Notes under the pieces: model-generated
Databases searched by the model: none
The model's input: the letters and a program-made list of their open reading frames with translations, nothing else
Told to the model about the DNA's origin: nothing
Made by a program: the position numbers and the translations under genes
DNA from: JAPUDS01 sp964536265
GTDB lineage: Bacteria; Patescibacteriota; Saccharimonadia; Saccharimonadales; Saccharimonadaceae
Assembly (NCBI GenBank): GCA_964536265.1
Contig: CAZHVV010000002.1
Location: forward strand, 62,001 to 126,000
Direction of reading: 5' to 3'
Length of the DNA stretch: 64,000 nucleotides
Shown here: positions 15,703-24,766 of the stretch, in pieces
How the letters are laid out: each line of letters begins with the position of its first letter
Numbering within the stretch: the first letter of the stretch is position 1

Positions 15703-18700
15703 ATACTTTATTCACTTTTATATTTCTAGCGGTCGTTGTCAGCGTGGCAAGATTTATCCCAGGACGCAGCGCTGTTTTCGTGCCAGGTAAGGCGGTCGTT
15801 GTACTCCCCTCCTGAGTTGTCCCGTCCGTCACGTTGTCGATGCGCCAGTAGACCGTAGTTCCTTGCGGTGGCGTATAGACATACATATCGTAGACTTTCG
15901 CTACGGTAAATGTCATCCCGGTACTTACTGCCGTATGAGAGCCACCGTTATTTGTCAAGAGCATCCAGTTTGTATCGCCCCTATTCGTTGAATACTGGAA
16001 TCCCGCATAATGCCCTGCCGCAACAGAATCGGCAGTCACCAAGCCTGTCGTCTGATTACTCATCCCTACCCATATGCGTGCTCCAGTAGCTCCAGACCCA
16101 TAGCTTGCATCAGACGGAGCTATTCGGAATACTGCAAAGAAGCCATTCGCACTATTCGCCGCCGAGCCTCGGAAAAACTGAGCCGTAGTTTGATATATAC
16201 CTGCCGTGTCAGCGGCAGTTGCGGCAGTTGCATACTGCGCGTGCGACCCGTATGCTTCACTTGGTGCTGGGTGTGACCCTGTCGTATCAGTAGTCCATGG
16301 TGGGCCGAAAGCTGTCATGGCCGTACCGGTGCCTGGCTGTAGCATAGAAATTGATTGTTCAAAGAATGCTGGCTGATACGCAAACGCCACGCCAGATGAA
16401 CCTTTTTGTGATAGCAGATTACGGTTAGCGTACTTTTGAGCATAGATGAGGATATTACCACTCGCTGGAGTAGGAGGTTCAGAACTTTTTCCTTCAATCT
16501 GAATTCCCGCATCCCAGTTCGCATCAATACTAAGCGCAACTTCAAGACCTGCACCCGGGGCGGTTGGACCCGTCAGCTTAATGCCGTTCTCGGTCACACC
16601 AGATACGGCTCCAGTTGCAGCCGCCACCACACGCATACCGTTCCACGTTCCTCCCGAAGTAGTACCTGGTGTAAGATCAACGCGAGTGCCTGAACCTTCA
16701 ACTGCAGCCGCACCACCGGCATAGTTGACTTGGATTCCATTGACATTTGCAGTTGTCGTAGCAAAACCAGTGTTACTCACCGTAAATATATCGGCCGTTG
16801 GTGCGGCACCTGCAGCAATAGTGACACCTTTAGCAGCCGTGGTCGTAATAGTTGCAGGAGTGCCAGAGTTACCATACGCAGTTTGGAGTGTCGCACCACC
16901 ACCGGCACAGTTGCCCAAACTTTGCAGACAGAACGTGTCATTTGCTGTGATGGTCGGGATATCAACAGTATAGTTGCCGGCGAGCGCGGCAGAGCTAATA
17001 GTTGCGGTGTTGCTTGAACCATCAGAAACGACAATCTTTCCTGCGACCGTGGATGACCCTATCTCCACTTCCGAGTTGGTCGTATCTACGACGAATATCG
17101 ACGTACCGCTTGCATTTTGAATGCCAAATGCTTCCACGTCGTTAGCTGTGCGGTTTGTCAGCTTTGCACCACCTTCAGCGCGTGACTGATTGGCGTAAAT
17201 AGTATTGGTACCAGCTGGGTCGTTAATAGTGGAAGTACCAGCAGTACTCGTAAAGACATTGTCAGCGAGGTAGTTGCTGTTTGAGGTATTGTCTACAAAG
17301 TTTATGGCGTAGTTGGTTGTAGTACCAGAGGTGTCGTTTATGGTGTTATTGGTAATCGTGTTGAAGTCACCGTTCGCAGAAGCAGGGAAGTGGATGGCGT
17401 TGTTGGCGGTGTTACCGCCGTTGTTGTAGAAGTTATTACCAAAGATTGTGTTGTTGTTCGAGCTGCCATTTATATAGATACCGGCCGTTCCGTTGGCTGC
17501 AATGGTGTTCGCAACCACATTCTCAGAGATTGCTCCAGCGAGTACAATGCCTGAGCCGCCATTGCCTTGGCTGATGTTGTTTGTGATGTTACTGCGGTTC
17601 GATGATGAGATGTATATACCACTCCCGCTGTTGCCCTGGACGTTATTACCAATGATGGTGCTATTAGGAGAGCCATTAAGGTGTATACCGTTATTGAAGA
17701 AGTTGTTCACCCAGTTATTGATGATGTTTGCACCTTGACGAGCGGAGGCGCCACTACCACCGCCCATGCCGTTGAGGTACATTCCGTGCATGGTACCTGA
17801 AGTGTTGACGCTATCACTACCATCAAGCTGCAAATCCCGTACCGTAACACCTGTACCAGTTGTTATATCTGAGTTGGTGATCATGTTTTTCGTTTGGCCG
17901 TTGATATTTGCAAACTGAATAAGCGAGCCACGACCTGAACCTGCAAGTGTCGTGTTGTTTGGAATGGAGATAACGTCATTGGTGGTGTATGTTCCGGCGA
18001 ATAGATAGACTTTGCCACTTTTGCGTGCTCCTGAAATCGCTGATGCTGGGTCTGCTCGGTCAAGTGCGCTGTTGATTTCTGTTTGATCAGCCGTACCGTC
18101 AACAACATAGTCCGCAGCATCTTTGTCTGCCTGGCTACTATTGCTTGCAGCGACGAGGTAGGCATCGCTTCCACTGTTGACCCATTTGGTGCCATTCCAT
18201 TGAACCATCTGGTGTGAGTCCGTGTCGTAGTACAGAGTACCTTCAGCTGGTGAACCTGGTCGTGAACCGAAGTTGCCACCGACCATCGTGATAGTCTTGG
18301 CAGCAGCAAGCGTCAGGCTATCGTCAAAAGTTTTCGCTCCGGCGAATGTTTGAGTGGAAGTGTTAACAAGACCGGCGTAGCTCGCGCTGGCAGACTGGAG
18401 GTAAATGGTCGTACCAGAGATAGTCGTACCATTCGCATTTGCTGTTCCACCATCAAGAGCACCCACAGTAGTGACCCCGCCACCGGCAGCACATCCACCG
18501 AAGATAAGAGTACCGGAGGTGTCGGACGTCTTGAGGCAATCTCCGCTTGCACCGACAGCAGTCGGCAATGTGAGGGTATAGTCGCCCGACATAGCTCCCA
18601 CCGCTAATGTAATCTTATTGCTTGAGCCGTCAGAGATAACCAGTTTGCCGGCAAGTGAGGCGGAGCCGAGTTCAACTTCACCGTTAGTGGTGTCGACATT

Positions 18701-19372
18701 AAATACTGGAGCGGTGCCAGCATTCTGGACAGTGAATACGCTTTCGTTATTCGTTCCAGGAATGATTAGGCCATTGGCAGCCTGGATGGTTGCAGCACGC
18801 GCCGTACCGTCAATCCAAAGATTCGTACTCGTCTGAGCCGAAACGTTCTGGTTACGTATGAAGTCTGCGCTATCAAGTCCGTCGAGAGTTTCTGAGTTAT
18901 AGGCATACGCGCTGGTCGCGATAGTACTTCGTGGTGTCATAGCTGCTTCCCATGTAGCACAGGAAGCCGTACTACAGTTGGCAGTTGCAGGGGTTGCCAT
19001 AGTCACTTCAAAATACCGTCCTGCTGCAGCAAATACACTAGCAGGTAATGGGGTCACAGCACCAAGCTGTGTCGAGAACAGACCATTTGTCACCTGTACC
19101 CTGTTGGTTGTCTCTCGTGTCTCAGCCCATTGAACGGACCCAGCCGTTGGATTATCATAAATTGCAAACTTAACGTTATAGAGGCCATCGGCGACTGCAG
19201 CACCTGTATTTGTCGTTAAACGGCCCTGGAAATTCATGGTCGTAGGAGTGGTTGTCACAGCATTTACTGTTGTAGCAAAGACAACGAAAGCAATACCAGC
19301 AATAACACAACTGGTAATTACCTGTAATCGGCACCTCATATTGCGCTCGGTGTGGCGCAATGACTGCTCCAT
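15683..19372 (-). CDS. Giant secreted beta-helix / tail-fibre-like surface protein
   Basis: I start it at ATG 19372 (1229 residues) because AGAGGT precedes it; a frame-open start at 19417 lacks a site. Signal peptide: VITSCVIAGIAFVVFATTVNA. The N-terminal domain (MNFQGRLTTNTGAAVADGLYNV...) recurs in CPR surface proteins. The middle has a pectate-lyase-like cap (TADQTEINSALDRA...KVYLFAGTY) and a right-handed beta-helix rich in NN and GxxI turns (NSSGI, NNTI). Two copies of an FxVDTTNxEVEIGSSxxAGK segment flank the helix. The C-terminal ~200 residues resemble phage tail receptor-binding ends. Likely an adhesin or glycan-binding fibre; no hydrolase residues can be assigned. Confidence 0.85.
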   Translation of the reverse strand: MEQSLRHTERNMRCRLQVITSCVIAGIAFVVFATTVNAVTTTPTTMNFQGRLTTNTGAAVADGLYNVKFAIYDNPTAGSVQWAETRETTNRVQVTNGLFSTQLGAVTPLPASVFAAAGRYFEVTMATPATANCSTASCATWEAAMTPRSTIATSAYAYNSETLDGLDSADFIRNQNVSAQTSTNLWIDGTARAATIQAANGLIIPGTNNESVFTVQNAGTAPVFNVDTTNGEVELGSASLAGKLVISDGSSNKITLAVGAMSGDYTLTLPTAVGASGDCLKTSDTSGTLIFGGCAAGGGVTTVGALDGGTANANGTTISGTTIYLQSASASYAGLVNTSTQTFAGAKTFDDSLTLAAAKTITMVGGNFGSRPGSPAEGTLYYDTDSHQMVQWNGTKWVNSGSDAYLVAASNSSQADKDAADYVVDGTADQTEINSALDRADPASAISGARKSGKVYLFAGTYTTNDVISIPNNTTLAGSGRGSLIQFANINGQTKNMITNSDITTGTGVTVRDLQLDGSDSVNTSGTMHGMYLNGMGGGSGASARQGANIINNWVNNFFNNGIHLNGSPNSTIIGNNVQGNSGSGIYISSSNRSNITNNISQGNGGSGIVLAGAISENVVANTIAANGTAGIYINGSSNNNTIFGNNFYNNGGNTANNAIHFPASANGDFNTITNNTINDTSGTTTNYAINFVDNTSNSNYLADNVFTSTAGTSTINDPAGTNTIYANQSRAEGGAKLTNRTANDVEAFGIQNASGTSIFVVDTTNSEVEIGSSTVAGKIVVSDGSSNTATISSAALAGNYTVDIPTITANDTFCLQSLGNCAGGGATLQTAYGNSGTPATITTTAAKGVTIAAGAAPTADIFTVSNTGFATTTANVNGIQVNYAGGAAAVEGSGTRVDLTPGTTSGGTWNGMRVVAAATGAVSGVTENGIKLTGPTAPGAGLEVALSIDANWDAGIQIEGKSSEPPTPASGNILIYAQKYANRNLLSQKGSSGVAFAYQPAFFEQSISMLQPGTGTAMTAFGPPWTTDTTGSHPAPSEAYGSHAQYATAATAADTAGIYQTTAQFFRGSAANSANGFFAVFRIAPSDASYGSGATGARIWVGMSNQTTGLVTADSVAAGHYAGFQYSTNRGDTNWMLLTNNGGSHTAVSTGMTFTVAKVYDMYVYTPPQGTTVYWRIDNVTDGTTQEGSTTTALPGTKTALRPGINLATLTTTARNIKVNKVYVEADR

Positions 19373-19490
19373 GTCTACCTCTGTAATTATGGTCCCTATT
19401 TTTTGCTTATATAGCACACCGAAGCATGGCTATAAAACACATATATATCATAGCTTTTTTACCCCTGAAACACAAGCATTTTTCCAGGGG

Positions 19491-20360
19491 TTAGAGCGTA
19501 TTTTTTGTAGTGCTTTTTTGACGTCTTTTTTGACGGCGAAAATAGCTGAACAAACCCAAAGTCAAAACAACAAGCAAAAGTGGCACAATTGCACGCCACC
19601 AGCCCGTCACTAGAAACACCCATTGCTCTTTTGACGAGTCGCCATAACTCACTCGCAGTTTATAAAATCCGATGCGAGAAGTCGTGAAAGAAAAATCATT
19701 ACTTCGCTCCCTGTCCGGAAACACAAGAGAAGACGTTTTGGTCATACTATTCGTAAACGGTGTCAACGTTATGATAACTTCTGGGTAAAAACCTGTATTT
19801 TTCGTTACATCACTCTTATTTTTGACACTATATATCCCATCAACGCCATCACCAACCTGTAGCCAATTTGCCTTGATGCTCGTAACTTCTGCTTTGTTAG
19901 CTGTAGACGCACCGTTCACGATACTCAGCAGCGTACCAAGAGCGACAGATTGCGAGATACCTCGGTCGGCAGCGCCTTCGCTTGCCGAGAAGAAAATAGC
20001 CGCAAATACGTTACCTGCGGGTAATTTTGCACCATCAACAAGAAAATACATACGCATTGTTTGCTGTGAACCAAGTTCAAATGTGATGAGGTCTGGTTGA
20101 ATACCAGCAGTGACCTGCTCGTCATCATAGAATGCAAGGTTACCCTCGTTGTCAGCCTGACGAAAAGCCTTTACGGACGTTTTCACTTTCACTCTGCCAC
20201 CATAGGGATTCGTAACATCAACGAAGCCTTTTTGCTTCTCCCCTTGTTTCAAAGTTGTACGAAACTCAGGAGGATTGACTTTGAGTGTCATAGCCGACAC
20301 GTCTTGCATAGAAAGACCACACAACAAACAGGCCAAACCAGCTATAAGCCAGTACCTCAC
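19491..20360 (-). CDS. DUF916-like (WxLIP-like) membrane-anchored surface protein B
   Basis: 289 residues: signal peptide (LIAGLACLLCGLSMQDVSA), two immunoglobulin-like beta domains (LKVNPPEFRTTLKQGEKQKGF... and VTSIKANWLQVGDGVDG...), a C-terminal transmembrane helix (IVPLLLVVLTLGLFSYF) and a basic tail. This is the layout of DUF916-type WxL-interacting proteins of Gram-positive bacteria: a periplasmic-type Ig pair followed by an anchor. It overlaps the upstream LamG gene by 4 bp (ATGA) and has the same layout as the protein at 22.4 kb. The family assignment rests on layout and short motifs only. Confidence 0.65.
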   Translation of the reverse strand: MRYWLIAGLACLLCGLSMQDVSAMTLKVNPPEFRTTLKQGEKQKGFVDVTNPYGGRVKVKTSVKAFRQADNEGNLAFYDDEQVTAGIQPDLITFELGSQQTMRMYFLVDGAKLPAGNVFAAIFFSASEGAADRGISQSVALGTLLSIVNGASTANKAEVTSIKANWLQVGDGVDGIYSVKNKSDVTKNTGFYPEVIITLTPFTNSMTKTSSLVFPDRERSNDFSFTTSRIGFYKLRVSYGDSSKEQWVFLVTGWWRAIVPLLLVVLTLGLFSYFRRQKRRQKSTTKNTL

Positions 20361-21739
20361 GGTGTAATTGTCCCGCTAACTGTAATGTTGTTTGTATAGC
20401 TACCAGAAGCCTGGGATGTGTCGACGTCTGCACGGAGACGCATACCGAGAACATCTCGTCCACTCGGTATTCCTGTACGCGTATAAAACGATGTGAGTGT
20501 CCCAGGAAAGGCAGAGTAGGCACTGCCAGATGACCACTTGCCAGGAATAGCTGTTCCAGTCGTACTAACGAGCGTAAATCCAAGGCCTTTCGTCGTCCCT
20601 TCCGACCATGAAAGTGGCGAAGCAATTGAACCGCCAATCGACGGAATGGTATATGCACCATTCGTCAGGTCTTGGTTCTGCTGAACTGCAAGCGTATACC
20701 CACCAGAATCTGTCTGAATAATTGCATCGTAGAGAGTGGTATTGGATGCTCCCGGTGTGATAGGTCCAAGGCTCAAACCTGAAGCTATGCCGGTATTGCC
20801 GGCAGTATATTCAGCGACGATTTCCGACTGATTAAGTGCACGGTCGTAGAGTTTTACCTCGTCGATTGCTCCCGACCATTGTCGACCAAGATCTGGAAAA
20901 TCACCGATAACAAAGTTGGCGGTTGTACTCGTGAGCGTTGTAACCATTGTTCCAGTGATTGTTTTTGAGAGTTCTACACCATTCAAGTAGATTTTAACCC
21001 TGTCAGCATTTGCCGCCTGAGCCCCGTCATACACAACGGTGACATGATACCAAGTGCTAGACACAAGATTTGCATTCGTCGTATCGACGTAGTGATCACC
21101 AGGATCAGAAGGATTGTTCCTCAAGAAGAATCTTAGTTGCGTGCCAGCGGGGGTTGTCTCTAGCGCCCAGGCACCAGTTCCACTACCGTATTGCCATTGG
21201 GCAGCTATTGCGTCCTCTCCAGGTCCCATATGGTATATCCACGCGCTCACTGTCATTTTATTGCTGCTTGGCAACTGAGCGTTATAGGGAATAGTAATGT
21301 GCTGCGCTACAGTAGTGTCGCTCCAAGCCCATGACCCAACTTTTCCGGTAAAAAAGGCAGACCCCGCACTGTACGTACCGTTGTGCGAGTTCGCGCTGGC
21401 GTCATAGGCAATTGAACCGACACCTTCGTCAAATGGCCAATACCCCACCATACCAGATGGCTGCACTGTTAACTGTAAACCTTGTTGCAATTGCGAGACG
21501 TACCCTTGCCCCATGATGTAACTGCCACCAGAACCATTCCCAACAATTGATTCACCACCAGAGCTCACGAGGCCGTAGCTTCCTGAAACCTCCGACCCAC
21601 CAAAGCCGCCCGCGACGCTTGCATCAATCTTGTAGCTCGTACCCGTATATGACTCAGCATAGACGGAAGGCACGCCAGCGACAAGCGCAAAAAGTGTTAA
21701 ACAACCAGCGGCTCCCCAGACCAAACGCCCCATATTCAT
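20357..21739 (-). CDS. Secreted LamG/concanavalin-like lectin-domain protein
   Basis: 460 residues. Signal peptide (GAAGCLTLFALVAGVPSVYA), a short repeat-like region rich in Gly and Ser, then a LamG/concanavalin-A-like jelly roll from about residue 95 to 310: GMVGYWPFDEGVGSIAYDASANS, MTVSAWIY, WYHVTVVYDG, YLNGVELS and GAIDEVKLYDRALNQSEI are its classic landmarks. A C-terminal domain (TSGGYTLAVQQNQDL-like) closes the protein with no membrane anchor. It is a likely glycan- or protein-binding module delivered to the surface with the co-encoded DUF916-like proteins. Confidence 0.85.
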   Translation of the reverse strand: MNMGRLVWGAAGCLTLFALVAGVPSVYAESYTGTSYKIDASVAGGFGGSEVSGSYGLVSSGGESIVGNGSGGSYIMGQGYVSQLQQGLQLTVQPSGMVGYWPFDEGVGSIAYDASANSHNGTYSAGSAFFTGKVGSWAWSDTTVAQHITIPYNAQLPSSNKMTVSAWIYHMGPGEDAIAAQWQYGSGTGAWALETTPAGTQLRFFLRNNPSDPGDHYVDTTNANLVSSTWYHVTVVYDGAQAANADRVKIYLNGVELSKTITGTMVTTLTSTTANFVIGDFPDLGRQWSGAIDEVKLYDRALNQSEIVAEYTAGNTGIASGLSLGPITPGASNTTLYDAIIQTDSGGYTLAVQQNQDLTNGAYTIPSIGGSIASPLSWSEGTTKGLGFTLVSTTGTAIPGKWSSGSAYSAFPGTLTSFYTRTGIPSGRDVLGMRLRADVDTSQASGSYTNNITVSGTITP

Positions 21740-21757
21740 AGTTATATTGTACCAGAG

Positions 21758-22450
21758 TTATTTGTGGATTTCGGCGAAATGACGGAAGGCATGCAAGAGG
21801 CCATAGAACAAGCCGCCAGTACCCGTAACGACGGCTGCCGTAACCGAGATTTCCTCTTGGTTCAGCCCGTCATTGAGTACGATTCCGCTTGCCAATAAGC
21901 TGTCTCGACCTTTGAGCGGTGTAACTTGCTGTATAACAACACCCCCGGTTGAGAGACCCGATTTTGAACTGATACTAATCTCACCACCACCGAACCCATC
22001 TTCATTAGTTGAGGCAGTTGGAATATCTTCGCCAGTTGTTGGAGTCGTATTGGATGTATAGGTAACAACAATCTGCGCGGTAGCATCTTGTATGCCGCAG
22101 ATATCATTCGCAGTTAGTAAAATTGTGTGCGTACCACTACCTAGTGTAATCGGCGCGGAGTACGTCGTCTGGTTCATACTTAGCGGTATTGTTGAGCTAT
22201 ATACCCCATCCACCTTCACGTCTATCTGCGAGGCATCAGCAACCGACCCAGATAGTACGAGTGTTGGTTGGCTGACGACACTATCGCCAACAGGAGTCGC
22301 AATACTCACACTTGCACCAACAGCGTCACCACATAACATCACATAAACATTGGAACCTTTAATATCAGCTGCAAGAACAGTTGGCACTAAGAGCAGAGAG
22401 ATAAGAACTGCTCCGAGAGATACTCTAGCGCCGACGGCGGACCACCGCAT
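21758..22450 (-). CDS. Secreted Ig-like protein with C-terminal hydrophobic segment
   Basis: 230 residues: signal peptide (VSLGAVLISLLLVPTVLA), one Ig-like beta-sandwich domain (VVSQPTLVLSGSVADASQIDVKVDG ... TILLTANDI) with two cysteines, a Thr/Ser/Gly linker, and a C-terminal region with GTGGLFYGLLHAFRHF that may touch the membrane. It overlaps the upstream DUF916-like gene by 26 bp, so they are cotranscribed. No enzyme motif is visible; it probably belongs to the same surface assembly. Confidence 0.7.
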   Translation of the reverse strand: MRWSAVGARVSLGAVLISLLLVPTVLAADIKGSNVYVMLCGDAVGASVSIATPVGDSVVSQPTLVLSGSVADASQIDVKVDGVYSSTIPLSMNQTTYSAPITLGSGTHTILLTANDICGIQDATAQIVVTYTSNTTPTTGEDIPTASTNEDGFGGGEISISSKSGLSTGGVVIQQVTPLKGRDSLLASGIVLNDGLNQEEISVTAAVVTGTGGLFYGLLHAFRHFAEIHK

Positions 22451-23327
22451 ACAGAATGCCTCCCGCTAGCACGAAGCTAACTAATGGATACAGCCAAACC
22501 GGTGCAATGAGAACGTATTTTGAAGATTGTTCTGTCTGGTCCAGTAGCTGCGCAGAAACGGCAACTTTGAAAAACCCGAGTTGCGGCGCTTGTTGCCACT
22601 GCAAGACAATATCTCTTGATGTATCTGGTAATACAACGTATTCTTGCGACTGAACAAACTTTTTACTGCCGAAAATATCAGTGATAGTGTAGGTTGTTTT
22701 CGCCGTAAAGTCAGTATTACCGTTGTTTGAGAATCGTAATGATGACCTGAGCGGCGTTGAGGTTTGGAAGAAGTCTGTCTTGATGCTATCGATGCTACCG
22801 CGATTGATATAATTGCCGTTTACGTTAGCGTAGAGCACCGCACCAACTCGCTTGTTGCGCTGCAATGAACTGCCACTCGCGTCTGCATTGCTCGCTTGTG
22901 TCTCAGCAAACAAAATTCCGTAATGACCACCTGGTGCAGCTTTGGCAGGAACGAGAACAGAGAAGCCAACCTCAATAGTCTCGCCCGCTTTCGCGTGATA
23001 CCGCGCTTGGTCGAATTGCACCCATTTATACGCATCGGCATTCGCCTTAGTACTAGAAAAATCAGCCGTATACGAACTGTCTTTGACGTAATATGGTCGC
23101 GCATAGACGATAAAGTCATAGTCGACATCACCGTCATTAAAAATCTTGAAACTGTCACGTTGACTTGTTCCTGAGTCAAGCGTGAGCCGTTTACTCACTG
23201 GGGAGAGAGTTATGCTTTCTTGCAGTGGTGGGTCGGCTGCATAGACAGGACTGCCTAGACCTATCACTACGGCAAGCGCTGACAATATACCTGCCCAAAA
23301 ACGATATGAGAGAATGGTGTATTTCAC
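22425..23327 (-). CDS. DUF916-like (WxLIP-like) membrane-anchored surface protein A
   Basis: 300 residues: signal peptide (FWAGILSALAVVIGLGSPVYA), an Ig-like domain (ITLSPVSKRLTLDSGTSQRD ... WVQFDQARYHAKAGETIEVG ... PGGHYGILFAE), a second beta domain, and a C-terminal transmembrane helix (WLYPLVSFVLAGGILYAVV) with an RRRR tail. The W-x-F...pge...P...G.ygi pattern matches what is known of DUF916 proteins that bind WxL-domain partners. It lies 11 bp downstream of a WxL-like gene, the partner order expected for such a complex. Confidence 0.68.
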   Translation of the reverse strand: MKYTILSYRFWAGILSALAVVIGLGSPVYAADPPLQESITLSPVSKRLTLDSGTSQRDSFKIFNDGDVDYDFIVYARPYYVKDSSYTADFSSTKANADAYKWVQFDQARYHAKAGETIEVGFSVLVPAKAAPGGHYGILFAETQASNADASGSSLQRNKRVGAVLYANVNGNYINRGSIDSIKTDFFQTSTPLRSSLRFSNNGNTDFTAKTTYTITDIFGSKKFVQSQEYVVLPDTSRDIVLQWQQAPQLGFFKVAVSAQLLDQTEQSSKYVLIAPVWLYPLVSFVLAGGILYAVVRRRR

Positions 23328-23338
23328 GATGCGTAGAT

Positions 23339-23941
23339 TTAGTTATCTGCAACTGCAGTATAGGTAACGACTTCAGTATAAGCACCGTTTGGCTGCGCGG
23401 TTGTTGCCTCGACAGCATACCAGATGGTTGTCGTGTCGTTTGTGGCAGTAGAGGCAGTTGTCTTAATCTGTTGGAGTGAGCCAAGGGCTGGCATACCTGA
23501 CCATTTGGTTGCGCTACCTTCGACGTTCGTCTCGGCGGCGTAGGACGCATCAAAGTTACCACCAGGAACAGCGTAACCCCAGCGGTTATTTTCAAGCGCT
23601 GCTGGTGTCGCATACGGGTTAGATGACGCAGCAATTGTATCACTGTTACCATTTACCATAGTGACAGTCGCGTCACTTGAAGAAATACTTAGTGTATACC
23701 CCGCTGTTGCATTTGTGCTGACTGTAACGACATCACTGTCGCTACTAAGGGCACCCGATGCGGTTGGCGTCACACTAAAGCTGACTGTGTCAGCTGATGA
23801 TACCGAAATCACGGAGTTAACTGTTGCCGTAATTGTTGACGTATCCGTCAGAGCAGATGCAACAAAAAACGGTGCAGCTGCAAGCACAAATACCGACACC
23901 ACACCGGCACTTGCTACAGTATATTTTTTTACCCCTAACAT
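23339..23941 (-). CDS. Small secreted WxL-like beta-sandwich protein 1
   Basis: 200 residues: signal peptide (VASAGVVSVFVLAAAPFFVASA) then a beta-rich domain with VTVSTNATAGYTLSIS, a NNRWGYAVPGG motif and a C-terminal GAYTEVVTYTAVA strand. The arrangement resembles a shortened WxL domain (central Trp motif, final aromatic strand), but a true TWxLxxAP motif is missing. It is a paralogue of the next gene upstream; the two share most of the AALENNRWGYAVPGGNFD region. GGAAGAG upstream sets the start. It heads the polycistronic surface unit. Confidence 0.65.
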   Translation of the reverse strand: MLGVKKYTVASAGVVSVFVLAAAPFFVASALTDTSTITATVNSVISVSSADTVSFSVTPTASGALSSDSDVVTVSTNATAGYTLSISSSDATVTMVNGNSDTIAASSNPYATPAALENNRWGYAVPGGNFDASYAAETNVEGSATKWSGMPALGSLQQIKTTASTATNDTTTIWYAVEATTAQPNGAYTEVVTYTAVADN

Positions 23942-24026
23942 ATGTCTCTTCCCTCTCTATTTTTATAATCCTCTATAGTAGAAAATACCACGAGCATTAT
24001 GGTATTGTCAACAGTCATGAAACAAA

Positions 24027-24049
24027 AGCGGGGTTATGGGAACCCCGCT
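24027..24049 (-). terminator. Intrinsic terminator between the two WxL-like genes
   Basis: AGCGGGGTT / AACCCCGCT, a 9-bp perfect stem with a 5-nt loop, followed on the minus strand by TTTGTTTC. It ends the transcript of the 24.07-24.67 kb gene, so that gene is separate from the longer surface unit downstream. Confidence 0.88.
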
Positions 24050-24073
24050 ACTCTTCAGAGAGTATATTCTCTC

Positions 24074-24673
24074 TTAGTTAGCTGTTGCAGTATAGGTCAC
24101 AGCTTCTGTATATACGCCACTTGCCTGTCCGACTGTTGCTTCCACGGCATACCAGACGGTTGTCGTATCGTTACTAGCGGGAGCGCCTGTTGCTTTGATG
24201 GTCTGCAGTGAGCCGAGTGCTGGCATACCTGTCCATTTTGTTATGCTGCTCTCGATGTTTGATTCGGCAGAGTATGAAGCGTCAAAGTTACCGCCTGGCA
24301 CAGCATAACCCCATCGGTTATTCTCAAGTGCTGCTGGTGTTGCGTAGGTATTCGAAGATGCAGCAATTGTATTGCCACCACTAGTCATGGCCGTTGTTGC
24401 ATCACTTGAAGAAATTTGCAACGTATAGCCAGCGTTTGAGTTCGTGCTGACAGTCACGAGGTCACTATCACTACTAAGGGCGCCTGCAGCTGTTGGTGTG
24501 ATGCTGAATGATACGGTATCTGCTGAAGTAACAGAGATTGTCGAGCCAATATTTGCAGTCACAGTCGAGTTGTCAGTCGCGGCTGATGCGATAATAACAG
24601 GAGCAATTGCAACAGCAAAGGCCGAGAGTACGGCGGTGCCAGCAAGAATATGTTGCTTGCGAATTGTTTTCAT
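24074..24673 (-). CDS. Small secreted WxL-like beta-sandwich protein 2
   Basis: 199 residues from ATG 24673 (AAGGA upstream); a longer frame to 24748 has no site. Signal peptide: ILAGTAVLSAFAVAIAPVIIASA. The domain has VTVSTNSNAGYTLQISS, NNRWGYAVPGGNFDAS and a final VYTEAVTYTATAN strand, so it is a close paralogue of the protein at 23.3 kb. It has its own terminator and probably its own promoter. A monocistronic, separately controlled copy suggests it may be made in higher amounts, as a coat or pilus-like subunit (inference). Confidence 0.65.
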   Translation of the reverse strand: MKTIRKQHILAGTAVLSAFAVAIAPVIIASAATDNSTVTANIGSTISVTSADTVSFSITPTAAGALSSDSDLVTVSTNSNAGYTLQISSSDATTAMTSGGNTIAASSNTYATPAALENNRWGYAVPGGNFDASYSAESNIESSITKWTGMPALGSLQTIKATGAPASNDTTTVWYAVEATVGQASGVYTEAVTYTATAN

Positions 24674-24766
24674 AATATTCCTTGTTTTTGTTTTTATTTT
24701 AGTAATATCGTTTGAAATATAGCATAAGCGCAGTGCAACGTCAAGCAAATTTGCAATTATTTTTTG

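Noticed and set aside
19460..19493. Hairpin CCCCTG...CAGGGG after the DUF916-like gene B, considered a terminator
   Set aside because: Large loop and no T-run in the direction of transcription; the next gene downstream may be read through.
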